This document shows, in pieces, positions 34,605 through 46,503 of a stretch of DNA of 64,000 bases. Below the pieces are notes generated by a model. That model was not told the origin of the DNA. It worked only from the letters and a program-made list of their open reading frames with translations, and searched no databases. Within the stretch, counting starts at the first letter, position 1, and every line of letters starts with the position of its first letter. This stretch comes from Stictocephala bisonia (lineage: Eukaryota; Arthropoda; Insecta; Hemiptera; Membracidae): NCBI GenBank assembly GCA_035578905.1, contig JAQJVL010000057.1, positions 3,300,859-3,364,858 on the forward strand, in the 5' to 3' direction. The position numbers and the translations under genes are program-made.

Positions 34605-37540
34605 TCTTATACTGAAAGGTTGGGAACCACGGTGTTTAGAGTAATGGTCATTCTGAGTCGACAGTTCTTTGGAGGATTTCCCTTCCTCGGGGGATGGAGT
34701 TCGGTCTTCATATACCTATCACTAAACTTGCTGGATCCCTTTGGATCCTCTATTTCATTTCTATCTCAGGCTCCTTAGTTCCCTAGATTCCGAGATACTG
34801 TATATTGGAAATGGACATACAAAGACTTGATCTATTAATTACTTCAGTGTTATGTAATAACATTCCGTTACTACACATTAACTGTGACTTATCCGCAGTG
34901 TACATACGCACTTGACACCTCTCGTTTGGCTGTTAGAAAGGGGTGGGAGTAGGTGTATACGAATAGCCTACGCCTAGAAAATGTGCGTGAGAACCTGATG
35001 ATGGCCTTGGACGGTAAAGGGAAAGTCCGTGGACGCTTGCACGACGAGTAGCACAGCCTGGAGGAAGTGGCCCACTAGGTCACCGGCACACTCCCTCTCT
35101 CTCTGACACATTATTTTTACTATGTACAGGTTAACGGCCGCCAACTCAAGTAGGTTAGGGCAGATAAACAAAGACGTGATCTGGAACTGGGGGTTTCACT
35201 CTCTCAGAGTTCTCAGCTAGTTTTTGGAGCGTTTCTCTTTCTTCTTTTCCTTGGTTCTTGTCTTTTCTTTTCGTCCTTTTCTTCCTCTGTTCATCTCTTT
35301 TTAGTTCTGGTGTTTAATGGACGGGAGTAAAACACTCTCAACCACCCTATTTTTAATAAACGTAAAGCTAGAAACGTTTCTGGCTTTGCTTTAGCTTTGA
35401 AAACACTTATTATTTTAATTTGTTTTTATCAAAGAGATTATGCAAATATTTTCTTGAGCAGTCAACAAGGGAATTAAAAGAAATCAACTGCCTATGTGAT
35501 ATAATAACAACGGGAGCTCAGGGTAGCGGAAGCTTCTTATGAAAATCCAGTGTTTAAGACCCTATTATCACTGTTATGACATAACTCTAAAATAGTGCCA
35601 GCACAGAGGGTTTTCTATGCAACAGTCAGAGTGGTGTCTTCCAAGAATTCAGTTTAAAAAATGATACCAAAAATAATTGTATACAGTATTAAATCTAATA
35701 AGTTAAGACATATCTTTTATTCACTTCTTATTGCTCTCATTTTTAACCTTTCTTGAATAATAAATAAGAAGAAAAAAATATATAAACTTATAAATTAATA
35801 AACCATATATTAATTAATATTGATTTGCCTTTAAGCCACTGAGAAAAATTCATTATTTTATCATAACTATAACATTCTGGAATTGAAGTTAAAATATGAC
35901 CTTAGGCAACAGTTTAATCAATTTGTAACATAACATAAGCAATTAAGCTATAGTAAATCTTAACTTGAAAGGTTGCTAGTAAAACTTTTCTGTTGTTCAA
36001 AGCTCTATTTTTAAAAAATATCCAAACTGCCATTTTTACTTTAAGTTCATTTACATCAGGTGCATAGCCACGGGGGGGGGGGAGGTGGATATAGGAAAAC
36101 TAAAAATAAAACAATCCAGTGTAATGGACAATATAAATCAAATCAAAATAAGTTTACTCCTACAATATACATACAAAACAAATAATTTACAGTGCACTTC
36201 TATTTACAAACAATGAATTCTAAAATTAACAAATATATTTAACAATGGAGAACAAAATAATGCCCACATAGATAAACATCTGTGCGTGGGCATGAGTCGT
36301 CATTTTCAAAGGTCTATTTGAAAAAATAATAATAATAATAATTTTTTTTAAGTGAGATTAATTGGAATTTGTAAAATTATCAATATAAACCAGCAAGGAT
36401 ATGTAGCAATTTAATTTATTTGATTGGATCTACCCATACATATTTCATAATTGTGAATTTGTTGAAGTGAATAATAGGAATCTGATTGAAGATAAAAAAA
36501 AATAGGAAGGAGTTATAACAAGAAATTATGAGGTCAGAGAATTAGAAAGGAAAAAATAAATAAAAATAGTAATAAATAAAACATCACGACAGATTTTTTT
36601 ATGAGAACAAATGCCTAATTTGGTAAGGTCGTGGTTGAGTGGTGGATATAAATGGAAATAAACTATTTAAAGTTGCAGAAAGTTACATTTATCTATACTT
36701 TCAAATTTAAAATACACCTTAATTTGAGTTAACTGTTTTCCAATGTTCTTATTATAGACACGCTGTTTGGAGGTGTGTCTACTGATCAATGTGTCGCGCG
36801 CGTGAGCATCACCGCGTTCATATTGTCTGCGGCGAGCCGTCGTTGTCAGCTGTTGGCTTCACTACAGAGTCATGTTTGCATTGGGAGTTTTGAGCGTATT
36901 GTTCAGTTGTGACAACTTGCTTCTGTGAATGTGATAGTTAAGCAGAACATACTCTATGACTCATTAACAAAAAATTCTTATTTATATATGTAAAACTTAA
37001 CTAAAGCTTTATAAAAAATCTTATAACTTTAGTTCCTTAGTTCAATTATAAAAAATCATTACAATGCTCCCGTTATTAATTTATTGCTTTTTGAATGCAT
37101 TTAGATTGTAATTCATACATTTCAAATCACAACACTAATTGCAGTGGGTTTAATTTAAAATACATCTCTAAGATGATAATACAAGAACTTTATTTGATAA
37201 ACAACTTTTTTTATTAAAAGTTGTGCAGCTAAAAACAGTTTTGTGGTTTTGTTTACTTATGAACTTCATAATGAAACGTTTAGTCCATGGGGTTAAAACC
37301 TATGTAGAGACACATTCAATAATTCTAACCAATACAAATAAAGTACTCTGCTTCATGTTCAGAAAGGTCAGTTATTTTAATACAATAATGTTAGCCTAGC
37401 AATTCCCTTAAAAATAAAAAATAGTCATAGAAGCAACATCAAGAATCATCTGGATATTTAAAATCTTGATAAAAACCAATATTTTAGGAATATCAGTTTC
37501 ATCAGGCTGGATATTCTACTAGTCAGCTTTTGATCATAAG
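34605..37540. other. No supported gene
   Basis: AT-rich sequence with several frames of 60-80 codons that carry no motif. At 36074 a G-run follows GCATAGCCAC. A short hairpin with arms TGCCCAC (36261-36267) and GTGGGCA (36286-36292) sits in what may be a LINE 3' end in reverse orientation (36124-36310). A GC-richer patch at about 36760-36870 (GTGTCGCGCGCGTGAGC) has no frame. Confidence 0.4.
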
Positions 37541-37542
37541 GT

Positions 37543-37543
<1 letters not shown>

Positions 37544-37577
<34 letters not shown>
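37544..37577. repeat. Poly(A) run, 34 bp
   Basis: An uninterrupted A-run on the plus strand. It could be the tail of a retroposed sequence lying to the left, but no source could be recognised. Confidence 0.9.
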
Positions 37578-37578
<1 letters not shown>

Positions 37579-39198
37579 GAAACACAAGAAAACTTAATGA
37601 GTGGTTTGCTGTTTATTAGGAGGGAATTTTTTTCAAAATATTATTCACTTCGACACTGTTATTTTGTTGATCTAGGCTGATCTAAGCCGTGCACAGCCAC
37701 TTACAGGCAAACATTTGCCATGTCACGTCACCATGGTTAGTACAAGAACTGTCAGAGTATCAAGTGTGAAACTATCCAGACTACGTACTTTAGTTTTAGA
37801 ACAATGTAATTCCGTCAAGAAATATTCCCTCAGGACTGTTATCCCACTTAATTGTTTAGTCACTAGATGCCAAATCGTGCCGGAAGTTGTAAAATGCAAA
37901 TTAAAAATAATATAGATCTTAAAAAAGGAGGATCTGTCCTCCAAATGACAGATATCTGACTACCTTGATTCTAGGGTACATTGAATAAATTAAACTGAGT
38001 ATCTTTGCAATGGAACTGTTTTGTAAAACTGGTCCAGTCTTGTTACAACCATTCCACTGGTTTCTTGGAACGGCTTTGCACACCTATAATCTGTGTATAT
38101 AATTATGTAAACTATTGTGTATATAATTATGTAAAATAATGTGTGTAAACTATGTTATATTATCCCCCCACCCCTTTTATAATTCATGAAAATTTGCTAC
38201 CATAAATACAGTTAAGTTTGCCATCCTAAGTAGTTGCCTAAATCCCATAGTGGGTTCCCCCGATCCTGCGGGAAAGTTTTGTAATCTTTGGTTAGGAAAA
38301 AACTTCCTGTAGCAATGTTCTTGTAAAGAGTAAGTGAAGTTTTTATTTTATTTTTTTTTTTTTTTATTCCATTTTGAAACACAATAACTCCCAATCTTCG
38401 ATATAATGCTTATAAATATAAAATCTTATTCTCTGCCTAATCATAAAAAATACAAAAATAATTAATAAATGAACATTTTATCGTGCGTAATTAAGGTGTT
38501 CTTACCTATGGAAAGATATCCTTTCACCACTCTTCCTGTTACTACAGCCATAAGTAGTGCACCAAGGCATCTTAAGAAACAAACAAAAAAACTATTTACA
38601 ATAATAAGATATTTAAGAGTAAATAAAAAAAACATTAAAAAGTCTTATTCCTTTAGAAACGCTTTAAAATTTCTTTAAAAGACGTAAAAAGGAGCTAAGA
38701 AACGAGCCCCCTGAGAACAGTTAGTACTCGCCACGGCGCAGTAGGAAAGCGCCTGCACGGAACGCTCTCCACTACCCGCACAGATCACACGGCGCCATAT
38801 TGGTCGGAGACCCTGCTTCAAACGTGGTCACTAAAGGCAGCACTATTTGTATTCTCTACTCACTGTCTGTCTCTGAACTCTCGGTAAACAGAATATAGAG
38901 CATTAGCTTAAACTTTAAATGGTAAGATTCTTCATTTTATTTATGCTAGTGTTTTTAAATGTTGAAACAGTTTACAGCAATTATTTTCGATTAAATCAAC
39001 CTTTTGAAGTCTAATCCATTCCCTGTAAACCACAATCTTTAGAATGATATGTAATCCAACTTAAGCTGTAATTTTTCATTCGTCAAAAAACGCTCAAATC
39101 ATCGGTTTATAGTTCTACAATTCGGTCAGTAAAAATGATCACAACCCTTAAAGTGTCATTTGATAGGTAAAGAACTGATTTTTAGTAATGGACCATAC
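37578..39198. other. No supported gene; dispersed repeat copy at 38895-38958
   Basis: Overlapping frames at 37715-37944 on both strands have no motif. A GC-richer segment at 38700-38850 (CGCCACGGCGCAGTAGGAAA, CACGGCGCCATATTGGTCGG) may be a transposon end or old promoter. The block 38895-38958 is the second copy of the repeat described at 32402-32462. Confidence 0.45.
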
Positions 39199-39626
39199 AT
39201 GGGCACCACCGGGGGGCAGTGGAGGCAGTGCCCCCCCCCCCGGGAAAGTGAACAAGTGAAAAAAATATTGCTCATTTCCCACTATATTTAAACATTAATT
39301 AAATTACACTCCCAATTTACGTAAATTATTCGGGGTAGCAATAATTTGTTGAGGCTATATGAAGTAAATTCGCACATTTTATGTAGATCCCTAAGGGATA
39401 ACTAATGGGCGTTGAAAAATATTAGACCGTATTTTAAGAGTTAATTATTCACATGATATACCTTTGTTGCCATACACGATACACAATACAGTTTCGTGTA
39501 GTGGCAAATTGTGTAGTGTCATCACATTACTATGTGTAATGACACTGTCAACAAACTTAATTCACCTGAAGTAGTTTTATTTTTGTTTATATTTTTATAA
39601 TACTATATAATGTATTTTGTTTTCAG

Positions 39627-40270
39627 ATTCAAATGGATATACGAACATTAAGAAAGGTAAAGCTAGAAAGAAAGGTAATACACGAATCAAAATTGATATT
39701 CAAAATTCAATTACTATGTTGAATGATCCAGATCCAGATGAGCCTGAAAAACGAAAAGTAAAAGTAAATTGTTCTAACAGTGTATATGATAACACAGAAA
39801 ATACAAGTAACAAATCTGAATCAATCCAGATTTGCAGCTCTGTCGCTATCCGTAAAAACACGTTTGATGACTGCAAACTTGACCTAGGTTTCTATGCTGA
39901 TACAAATAATATCAGTTATTTAAATGATACGTCAAAATGTTTACTGTTACAAAATCCATTTAAGCCTGAAAATACAGCTACAGCCACATACTCCTTAGCC
40001 AAACTAAATAAATGCCTAAAAAATGAAAGTGTCATTACGGTATGCAATAGAACGAATAATATACTTGCGGATAAAACTATAAATAGTAGCAGATATAACG
40101 GCAATGATGTCTGTAAAATCCAATGGTCCGAGTTCTTAAATCAGACAGACAGGACGGGCTTTAAAAACTCGCTTAAAAGAACATCGTCCCGATCCCAAAC
40201 AAGACAAATCACTCGCTAAACATCTAGTTGATTCGAATCGTAATATGGGCGAACTTAACATACTAATATT
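39627..40270 (+). pseudogene. Unrecognised frame ending in a GIY-YIG-like (Penelope-type) tail
   Basis: A frame of about 200 codons runs from just after a good acceptor (TTTTGTTTTCAG) to TAA 40217-40219. It is rich in Asn, Ser and Lys, and I do not recognise its first part. Near its end, FLNQTDRTGFKNSLK and, after a one-base frame change, KEHRPDPKQDKSLAKHLVDS resemble the GIY-YIG endonuclease end of Penelope-like elements (G-Q-T-x-R-x-F-K-x-R-x-K-E-H ... K-S-x-x-A-x-H-L). A hammerhead-like core lies 360 bp downstream, which also fits a Penelope-like remnant. The frameshift suggests it is dead. A host exon fused to it by insertion is possible. Confidence 0.4.
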
Positions 40271-40784
40271 GCTTAAATGTCAGTAGACTCGATCCTTGAG
40301 GGGTAAGTTACGATATTTACAAACATATAACATACCATCTTACATCAGATTCACAGTAATAATACTAATATGAACCATGAACTTAAATTTTCAACTCTTT
40401 TAATGCATTGTTAGGTAGCAGTACGATCAATCAGCTGATCGTAGTCACAGGACTGACCAACTTTGATAAGAGACCCGGTCAACCCAGTCCAGTCCACCGG
40501 CACACGTTCCGCCATACAATGGTTATGATAGGACTTTCGGTTAATACATTAATTTTTGTTCGTCGCGTGTTAGTGTTTGTGTGTGTACATGTATATTTTT
40601 CATAATATAATGACTTCATTAGGACGAAGCCGCTGATGATGGTTCCATGGAGTCGAAACTAGTACGAAAAAACATAGTTCTGGATTTTAAAGCTAGGTTT
40701 GGTTTACACTAAATAACATGTTTAAAAAACATAGTGTTTTAAAACATTAGTGTGTTTAATAAACACGTTTTATAACTTGTTGTA

Positions 40785-42021
40785 CAGGGTGTCCCATAAA
40801 AACCTGACGGTTTTTAAAATAAAACAACTATGTTACAAATTAGATTTTTATTATTATTATTATTTTTTTTTTTTGAATAACCAAAATGTGCCATTATTTA
40901 TGCTATTTTTATTTGTGGACTACAATATCACTCAGATGCATTCCTCCGATTTTCACACAGGTATATAATCTTTTAACAAAATTTGACATTACCCTACGGA
41001 TTATATATTGCGGGCAACGGGGCAACGGTATTGCAGCAACCTCATTCCTAATGCAGTTCTTCAACTCAAAAATGGTGTTGCAGCATAAACTTTACCTTTC
41101 GAGTAACCCCACAGCCAAAAATCACAAGCACTTAGGTCGGACGATCGTTCAGGCCATGCGACATCACCAAAGCGAGAGATGAGCTGTCCTGGGAATAGGT
41201 CTTGTAAAACATTCATAGACAAATTGGCTGTGTGCGCTGTTACAATATCTTGCTGGAACCATAGATAGTCCATTTCAATATCTGTCTCTTGAAGTCAGGG
41301 GATTAAGAAGTTCTGAATCATGTCAACATATCGTTCTGCATTTACAGAAACTTGCATCGGTGTAATCTTAAAAAAAGGCCCAATTAATCCAAAACGCGCA
41401 ACACTACACCACACAGGAACTCTTTCCCTATGTAAGGGTTGTTCATGAATTTCTTTAGAATTATCTCTTGACCAGTAACGACAATTCTGAGCGTTAACAT
41501 TTCCTGTCAAATCAAAATGAGCTTCATCATACATTATCAAACATTGCAATATGTTTTCTTCATGAATTCGTTACAGTAGCGTTTGACAGAAAGTTATGCG
41601 AAATCCAAGATCTGTGTCATTAACTTTTTACACACCCTGTATCTTGTAGGGATGGAAGTTCAAATCGAGATGTAAAATTCAACATTCTCATGGGTACGAA
41701 CAGATCTAGGCCTACCAGTTGGTTTCTTTTATAGTGCGGATGCAGTGTTTCTAAAATTACAAACCCACTTATTAATGGTGTTCCGACAGGGAACACGCCA
41801 TGACGTAGAACATGAAAATTGTTACGAAAAAGTCGTTGTGTAACAGACTCATTATTTTTTTTTTTAACTCTTCAATGTCAGAGGCACGAAGTTGAACTGT
41901 TCCGTGTTTACTAAAATGGCATAACCTATATTACCATATGCTACAACAATGACATCTGTAAAAAATTGAACCATTTGTAAACAGCTGTTTAAAAAGTGTC
42001 GGGTTTTTATGGGTCACCCGT
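40785..42021 (-). mobile_element. Tc1/mariner element nested in the Harbinger copy
   Basis: The left end CAGGGTGTCCCATAAAAACC and the reverse complement of the right end, ACGGGTGACCCATAAAAACC, are imperfect inverted repeats. TA flanks both sides (40783-40784 and 42022-42023), the target duplication of this superfamily. The 1237-bp length suits a full-size mariner. The transposase frame on the minus strand is damaged (see 41061-41549). As the element lies wholly inside the Harbinger copy, it inserted later. Confidence 0.9.
41061..41549 (-). pseudogene. Mariner-type transposase, DDE catalytic part, broken
   Basis: Two minus-strand pieces in the same frame (41549-41298 and 41273-41061) are separated by a single TGA at 41295-41297. 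They carry the catalytic blocks in order: MYDEAHFDLTGNVNAQNCRY with the first Asp, then WFQQDIVTAHTAN with the second Asp, then WPERSSDLSACDFWLWGYSK with the final Asp of the DDE/D triad in the RSxDLxxCDFWLWG motif. Known members of this family cut and paste at TA sites as dimers. The N-terminal DNA-binding half (41560-41960) has several frameshifts and stops, so no active enzyme can be made from this copy. Confidence 0.88.
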
Positions 42022-42127
42022 TACAAAATAATATTTGTCATTAGTTCAACAAGTTTTAAACAGCAATTGAAAGTTGTAAGTCGTCATGGTATTAGTGACA
42101 CCACACGATGATGCTGTACTTACAGCT

Positions 42128-42566
42128 GCAGTTTGTGTTATTTTAAACTCGCCAAAGAAGAAATATTCCAAAAGGTGGTATTAGGTGCGCCCATCTCTGC
42201 TGGCCCGAAGCAAATACAATAGAAGTGATATGCTAACTGATTTTGAACGGGATGATTAGGATCTTTTGTCAGGTGAACTGCGGACTCAGGAGTGTTCACA
42301 ACTTTGTACGTATGACTAAGAAAGATTTCGAATTCCTTATTTCGTTGATTGGATCCCACATATCAAGAAAATACACAGGTTTTAGAGATGCGATTCCAGT
42401 AAAAGATAGACTTGCAGTGACACTACGGTTGTTGGCCTCCGGTGTTTTAAACAGTTTTAAAACAAGTTATACCATGTCAACAGTTGTTGTAACATGTTAC
42501 ATAAAAAAGTTACAGATTTCTTTTGATGTTTTCGGACCCGCTGTGGGAACATGTAATATGTTATAA
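42128..42566 (+). pseudogene. Harbinger transposase N-terminal fragment
   Basis: The frame 42243-42566 contains NFVRMTKKDFEFLISLIGSH and FRDAIPVKDRLAVTLRLLAS, the conserved N-terminal region of Harbinger (DDE_Tnp_4-type) nucleases, whose members usually read N-F-x-R-M-x-x-x-x-F-x-x-L-L and I-P-x-x-x-R-L-A-V-T-L-R-F-L-A-T-G. Upstream, in another frame, KKKYSKRWY-stop-VRPSLLARSKYN matches the usual K-R-R-x-W-V-R-P-W family motif. In-frame stops and a frameshift separate the two. The protein ends without the catalytic domain, so this is an internally truncated remnant. Confidence 0.75.
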
Positions 42567-43183
42567 AACACGAACATTTGTTTTAAAACATTTTCCTTAA
42601 ATGTTTGTTTTAAAACACAATGTTTTATAAACATGTTACATAGTGTAAACCTAGCTTAAGACGCAGGTAAGAATACTTAATTTTATACTAAAAAGTTAGT
42701 TTGAACTTTAAAAATTAAACTTTAACATTCGCCAAATTATAATCTCATCTAAAAAAATGTATCAAATTGTTTTGTGACAAAAATGTGATGCTTAGCTTGT
42801 GACATAAACCCCTATTATTTAGCTTAAAATTTCAAAAATTTTCCGGGGGAGTATCCCGGATCCTTCACCGTTTTTGGAGGTATTCCATACTCCAAGCCCC
42901 CCGGAACTTATCGCCCCCTCCCCTGGGACAATTTCCTGGTGGCGCTCATGGGACCATGTTGTTTTGAAAAAAGGTGTATTTTGATAGTTTGTTTACCCTT
43001 AAATATGTGACACTTCGATGTAATTCTTGACTATTTTATGATTAAAAAATCATATGAATTCTACTAGTTTGAACTTTTAATACTGCAATACAGGGTTCAA
43101 TATAATTTGAACACTGTACTATATATGGACCGGGAAGTTGAAATATAACAGCATATTGTAGCTCACTGACGGTAAGATTGTAG

Positions 43184-43666
43184 GTCTACTACTATCGACT
43201 TTCGCTGCGAAAGTCACCAATTGGAAATGTAAACAAGTCTGCTAGGCCTAGCTATGCTGCTAAACTAAAGTCAAAACCAAAACAAATCAAGCCTAACCTT
43301 AAAGATAGGTCAACCAAGCCTGTCATAGGTACAAAGATAAAAAATAGTGAGTCTGTGCTTTTAAAATCAGTTGAAAAAAGGGTTGTGTTATTTATTTCTA
43401 GACTTGATCCAACTGTATCTAAGGAGCAAGTGATTGAATATTTTTAACAAGCAAATATCATGAATTGTGTTGAATGTGAAGAACTGACATCCAGGTATGG
43501 TTCTTACTCCTCTTTTAAAATTGCTATACCTGCATGCTATAGTGACGAAGTATTAAGGGCAGAGTTTTGGCCTATAGGGACTTTAGTTAAGAGATTTATT
43601 CAAAAGCGTAAAGATAGCTTTGTAAATAGTAGAGTTTTTTTAGGGAAACCAATTCTAAACCAGTAA
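43184..43666 (+). pseudogene. LINE ORF1 fragment with one internal stop
   Basis: The frame from 43184 reads KSPIGNVNKSARPSYAAKLK, basic and Ser/Lys-rich. It then has RVVLFISRLDPTVSKEQVIE, a TAA at 43445-43447, and in the same frame SRYGSYSSFKIAIPACYSDE and FWPIGTLVKRF, ending at TAA 43664-43666. The second half matches the C-terminal domain found in ORF1 proteins of many arthropod LINEs (an RRM-like fold with S-R-L-x-P ... Y-x-S-F-K-V ... W-P-x-G). ORF1 proteins bind the element RNA. The stop lies between the two halves of this domain. ORF2 begins 20 bases downstream. Confidence 0.75.
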
Positions 43667-43686
43667 GTGATATAGTACCTGGAAAA

Positions 43687-46503
43687 ATGCATATTTCATT
43701 GGTTTGTTTTTCTTTCTTATTTTTAAATATTCAATGTCTTAGAAATAAGTCACTTGAATTGGAAACGATTTTATCAATTGACAATTACAAGGTCCTATGC
43801 CTCACTGAGCACTGGCTTTGTGAGGATGAACTTAACTTGTTAAGTGTATCAGGTTTCAAGCTGGCCTGCGGTTTTAGCAGACAAAATCATAAAAACGGTG
43901 GAGTGGCGATTCTTGTTGAGAATGAACTTTTTGACAAAAGCTAGATCATTGATGTTGGCTCGTTTTGTAAAGAAATCGATCACGAGTTCTCCTGTGTTTT
44001 ATTAAAAGACATAAATATCATTATCATTGGTGTTTACCGCTCCCCAAATGGTAATTTAGTTCTCTTCTTTGATGCTCTCGAAAAATTGATGTCTCATTTG
44101 AACAGACACAGGCCTGATTTTAAAATAATAATTGGCGGAGATTTCAATCTGGATGTGCTAAACTTAAGGGATGACGGGAAGATTGTTGACTTTCTTAACC
44201 TTATGAGATCTTTTGACCTTTACTGTGCTGTCTGGGAACCCACTCGGTTTGATGCCTGTCTTGATAATGTTGCTACCAATATTCCGAAAAATCAATTCTC
44301 GGTAAGTGTAAAATCATATGGCATTAGTGACCATGAAGCGATCTGTTTCTCATTTAACCCTCAAACTGTCAACACCAGTACTGATTCTGTAAAGAAATCT
44401 GTGAGATTAATCAGAAAATGGAGAATACCTCTTTTCTGTGAGGAGCTTGATACTATTGAATGGCAAGACCTTCTGGATCATGGTGATGCCGATTACAAGT
44501 TCAATTTATTTTTTAAAACTTTTCAAAGTATATTTAACCAACATTTTCCTGTCAAACTCATTAAAAATATAAACACTTGTACAAAGAGACCAGTTAAGGT
44601 TTGGTTGAATGATGAAGTACATATATTAAGGAAATGGATGCTGCTAGCATATGACCAATTCAGACAAAACAGAACTGCTGAGGCCAAAAGAATATATACT
44701 GCCTTGAAAAAGGAGTATAGGGTCAAGTTAAACCAGGCTAAGCGAAATGCAAATGCTCAATTTATTGAATCTTCCTCAAACAGATGCGCTGCCGCTTGGA
44801 GGGTTATACGGTCCGAGGGTGTCTCTTCTCGGCCACGCACGGTTTCTCTGTCCCCGGATAATCTGAACTCATTCTTTATTGACTCTGTGATTTATGCAAG
44901 ACAGAATTGTGGTTCATCTAATGTGGCCGCAGAGGATCTACTGCTGAACGTTGAAAGGCCAAATTGTATTTTTGGTATTAGACATGTCTCTTGTAATGAA
45001 GTTTTGCAAGTGGTGAGCAAGTTAAAAAAATCAGCCAGCAAGGATATTTATGACATATCAACCAACTTTCTTAAACAAATAATCAATCATATTGTGATGC
45101 CTCTTACCTACTGTATAAATTCTTGTATATCTGAATCTATTTTTCCAAATATCTTGAAATTTGCTAAAATTATCCCTATTCATAAGAAGGGCAGATGGGA
45201 TCTTCCTGAAAACTTTCGACCAGTAGCTATTTTGCCTACTTTCTCAAAGGTTTTTGAGAGTATTCTTAAGCACCAGCTGTATCAATACTTTGAAAATAAC
45301 AGCCTGCTTGCGGCCTCTCAGTACGGGTTTAGAGCCGGTTTGGGTACTTTAAATGCTCTTGAGAAACTGTGTAATGTAATAACGGATTGTTTTGAGCGTG
45401 GTGGCCTGGCTGGGGTGACACTATGTGACCTCAGTAAGGCTTTCGATACTGTGGATCACAGTATTCTTTTGTCAAAAATGAAATTCTATGGTGTTTGTGG
45501 CTCTGACCTTGATCTATTCAGATCATATCTGGGTGACCGTGAGCAGGCAGTCTATGTTGGTGGTAAATGGTCTCGGGCTACTGCAATCAAGCATGGAGTG
45601 CCACAGGGGTCCATTCTTGGTCCCCTTCTATTTTTAATAATGACAAATGATATTTCATGTAATCTTGACTCTGGTGTGATTTGCTATGCAGATGACACCA
45701 CTTTGTTTAGTCTGGAAGAGAATCTAGATAATCTCAAGGCCTCCATGGAAAGATCCTTGGAATATGTCTCGACATGGTTCCGGGCTAATTCTTTTTTGCT
45801 CAATGAAGATAAAACACATAAAATAATTTTTACTTTGAGGCATATTGTACATAGTGTAAATAGTGTAAAATTACTTGGTGTCCATCTTGACTCTAGACTT
45901 ACATGGAATGCTCATATTGACTATGTGTGTTGCAAACTTTCCAGGGTAATTTACCTTTTAAGGAGATTAAGGGACTGTGTCCCAAAAGATTATTTAAGGA
46001 TGGCCTATATGGCATATTTCCAGAGTGTCTTACTTTATGGCCTGGAACTGTGGGGCTGTGCTCCAGGTGTCAGTCGTGTGCTTCTGCTTCAAAAGCGAGC
46101 TATTCGTGTTGTTACGGGTGCTGCGGTGGATGAACACTGCAAACCTATTTTCATTCAAATGTCTTGTCTTACAGTTTACTGTCTTGTTGTGTTACATTTG
46201 CTCATACAAACAAAGGCTAAATTAACTGATCTTGAACTGAGAAGTGACATCCACACTCACAGAACTAGGCAGAGGCACATGATCGACATTCCTTATGTTA
46301 GATTAAGACATACCCAGAGAGGTCCTTCTATTCTTGGCTGTAGACTAATGAACAAATTGCCTTGTACAGCTCGGAACCTGTCAGATTCTAAATTCAAAAG
46401 AGGTGTGGTGGGTCTATTATTGGCAAATCCTTTATACTCATTCCAAGAATTTTTCGACCTGCCGAACACTACTGTAAGTAGCTTTTTTAATAATATAGGT
46501 TAA
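43687..46503 (+). pseudogene. LINE ORF2: APE endonuclease plus reverse transcriptase, one stop
   Basis: A single frame of 938 codons from ATG 43687 to TAA 46501-46503, broken only by TAG 43942-43944 at codon 86. Domains in order: an AP-endonuclease-like domain, codons about 10-225 (NIQCLRNK, LTEHWL with the catalytic Glu, GGDFN with Asp 152, SDH at 214-216); then a linker; then reverse transcriptase, with FRPVAILPTFSKVFE, FDTVDHSILLSKM, GVPQGSILGPLLFL and the catalytic YADD at codons 667-670 (45685-45696); then a C-terminal tail with QKRAIRVVTGA. Target-primed reverse transcription uses the nick made by the endonuclease. No RNase H is present. All active-site residues I checked are intact; the stop in the endonuclease is the only clear lesion. 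Confidence 0.92.

Larger units (their letters stand above)
40691..42656 (+). mobile_element. Harbinger (PIF) derivative with nested mariner
   Basis: The left terminus AGCTAGGTTTGGTTTACACT (40691) and the right terminus AGTGTAAACCTAGCT (ending 42656) are inverted repeats, with further inverted ACATGTT and AAAACATTGTG-type blocks inside. TAA flanks both ends (40688-40690 and 42657-42659), matching the 3-bp target duplication of PIF/Harbinger. A transposase N-terminal fragment of this family is at 42128-42566. The DDE half is missing, so the copy is internally deleted as well as interrupted by the mariner at 40785-42021. Without the mariner it is about 730 bp. Confidence 0.85.
39199..42955. mobile_element. 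Candidate outer transposon enclosing nested elements
   Basis: Near 39199 the sequence reads ATGGGCACCACCGGGGGGCA followed by a C-run. The reverse complement of 42930-42955 reads CATGAGCGCCACCAGGAAAT and is also followed by G/C-runs. These look like degenerate inverted ends of one DNA element, and the AT-rich interior holds a long open frame, a Harbinger derivative and a mariner. The ends are low in complexity and only partly matched, so this is a hypothesis. Confidence 0.25.

Noticed and set aside
37715..37944. Overlapping frames of 66 and 73 codons on opposite strands
   Set aside because: No motif, no splice signal, and typical of chance open frames in this composition.
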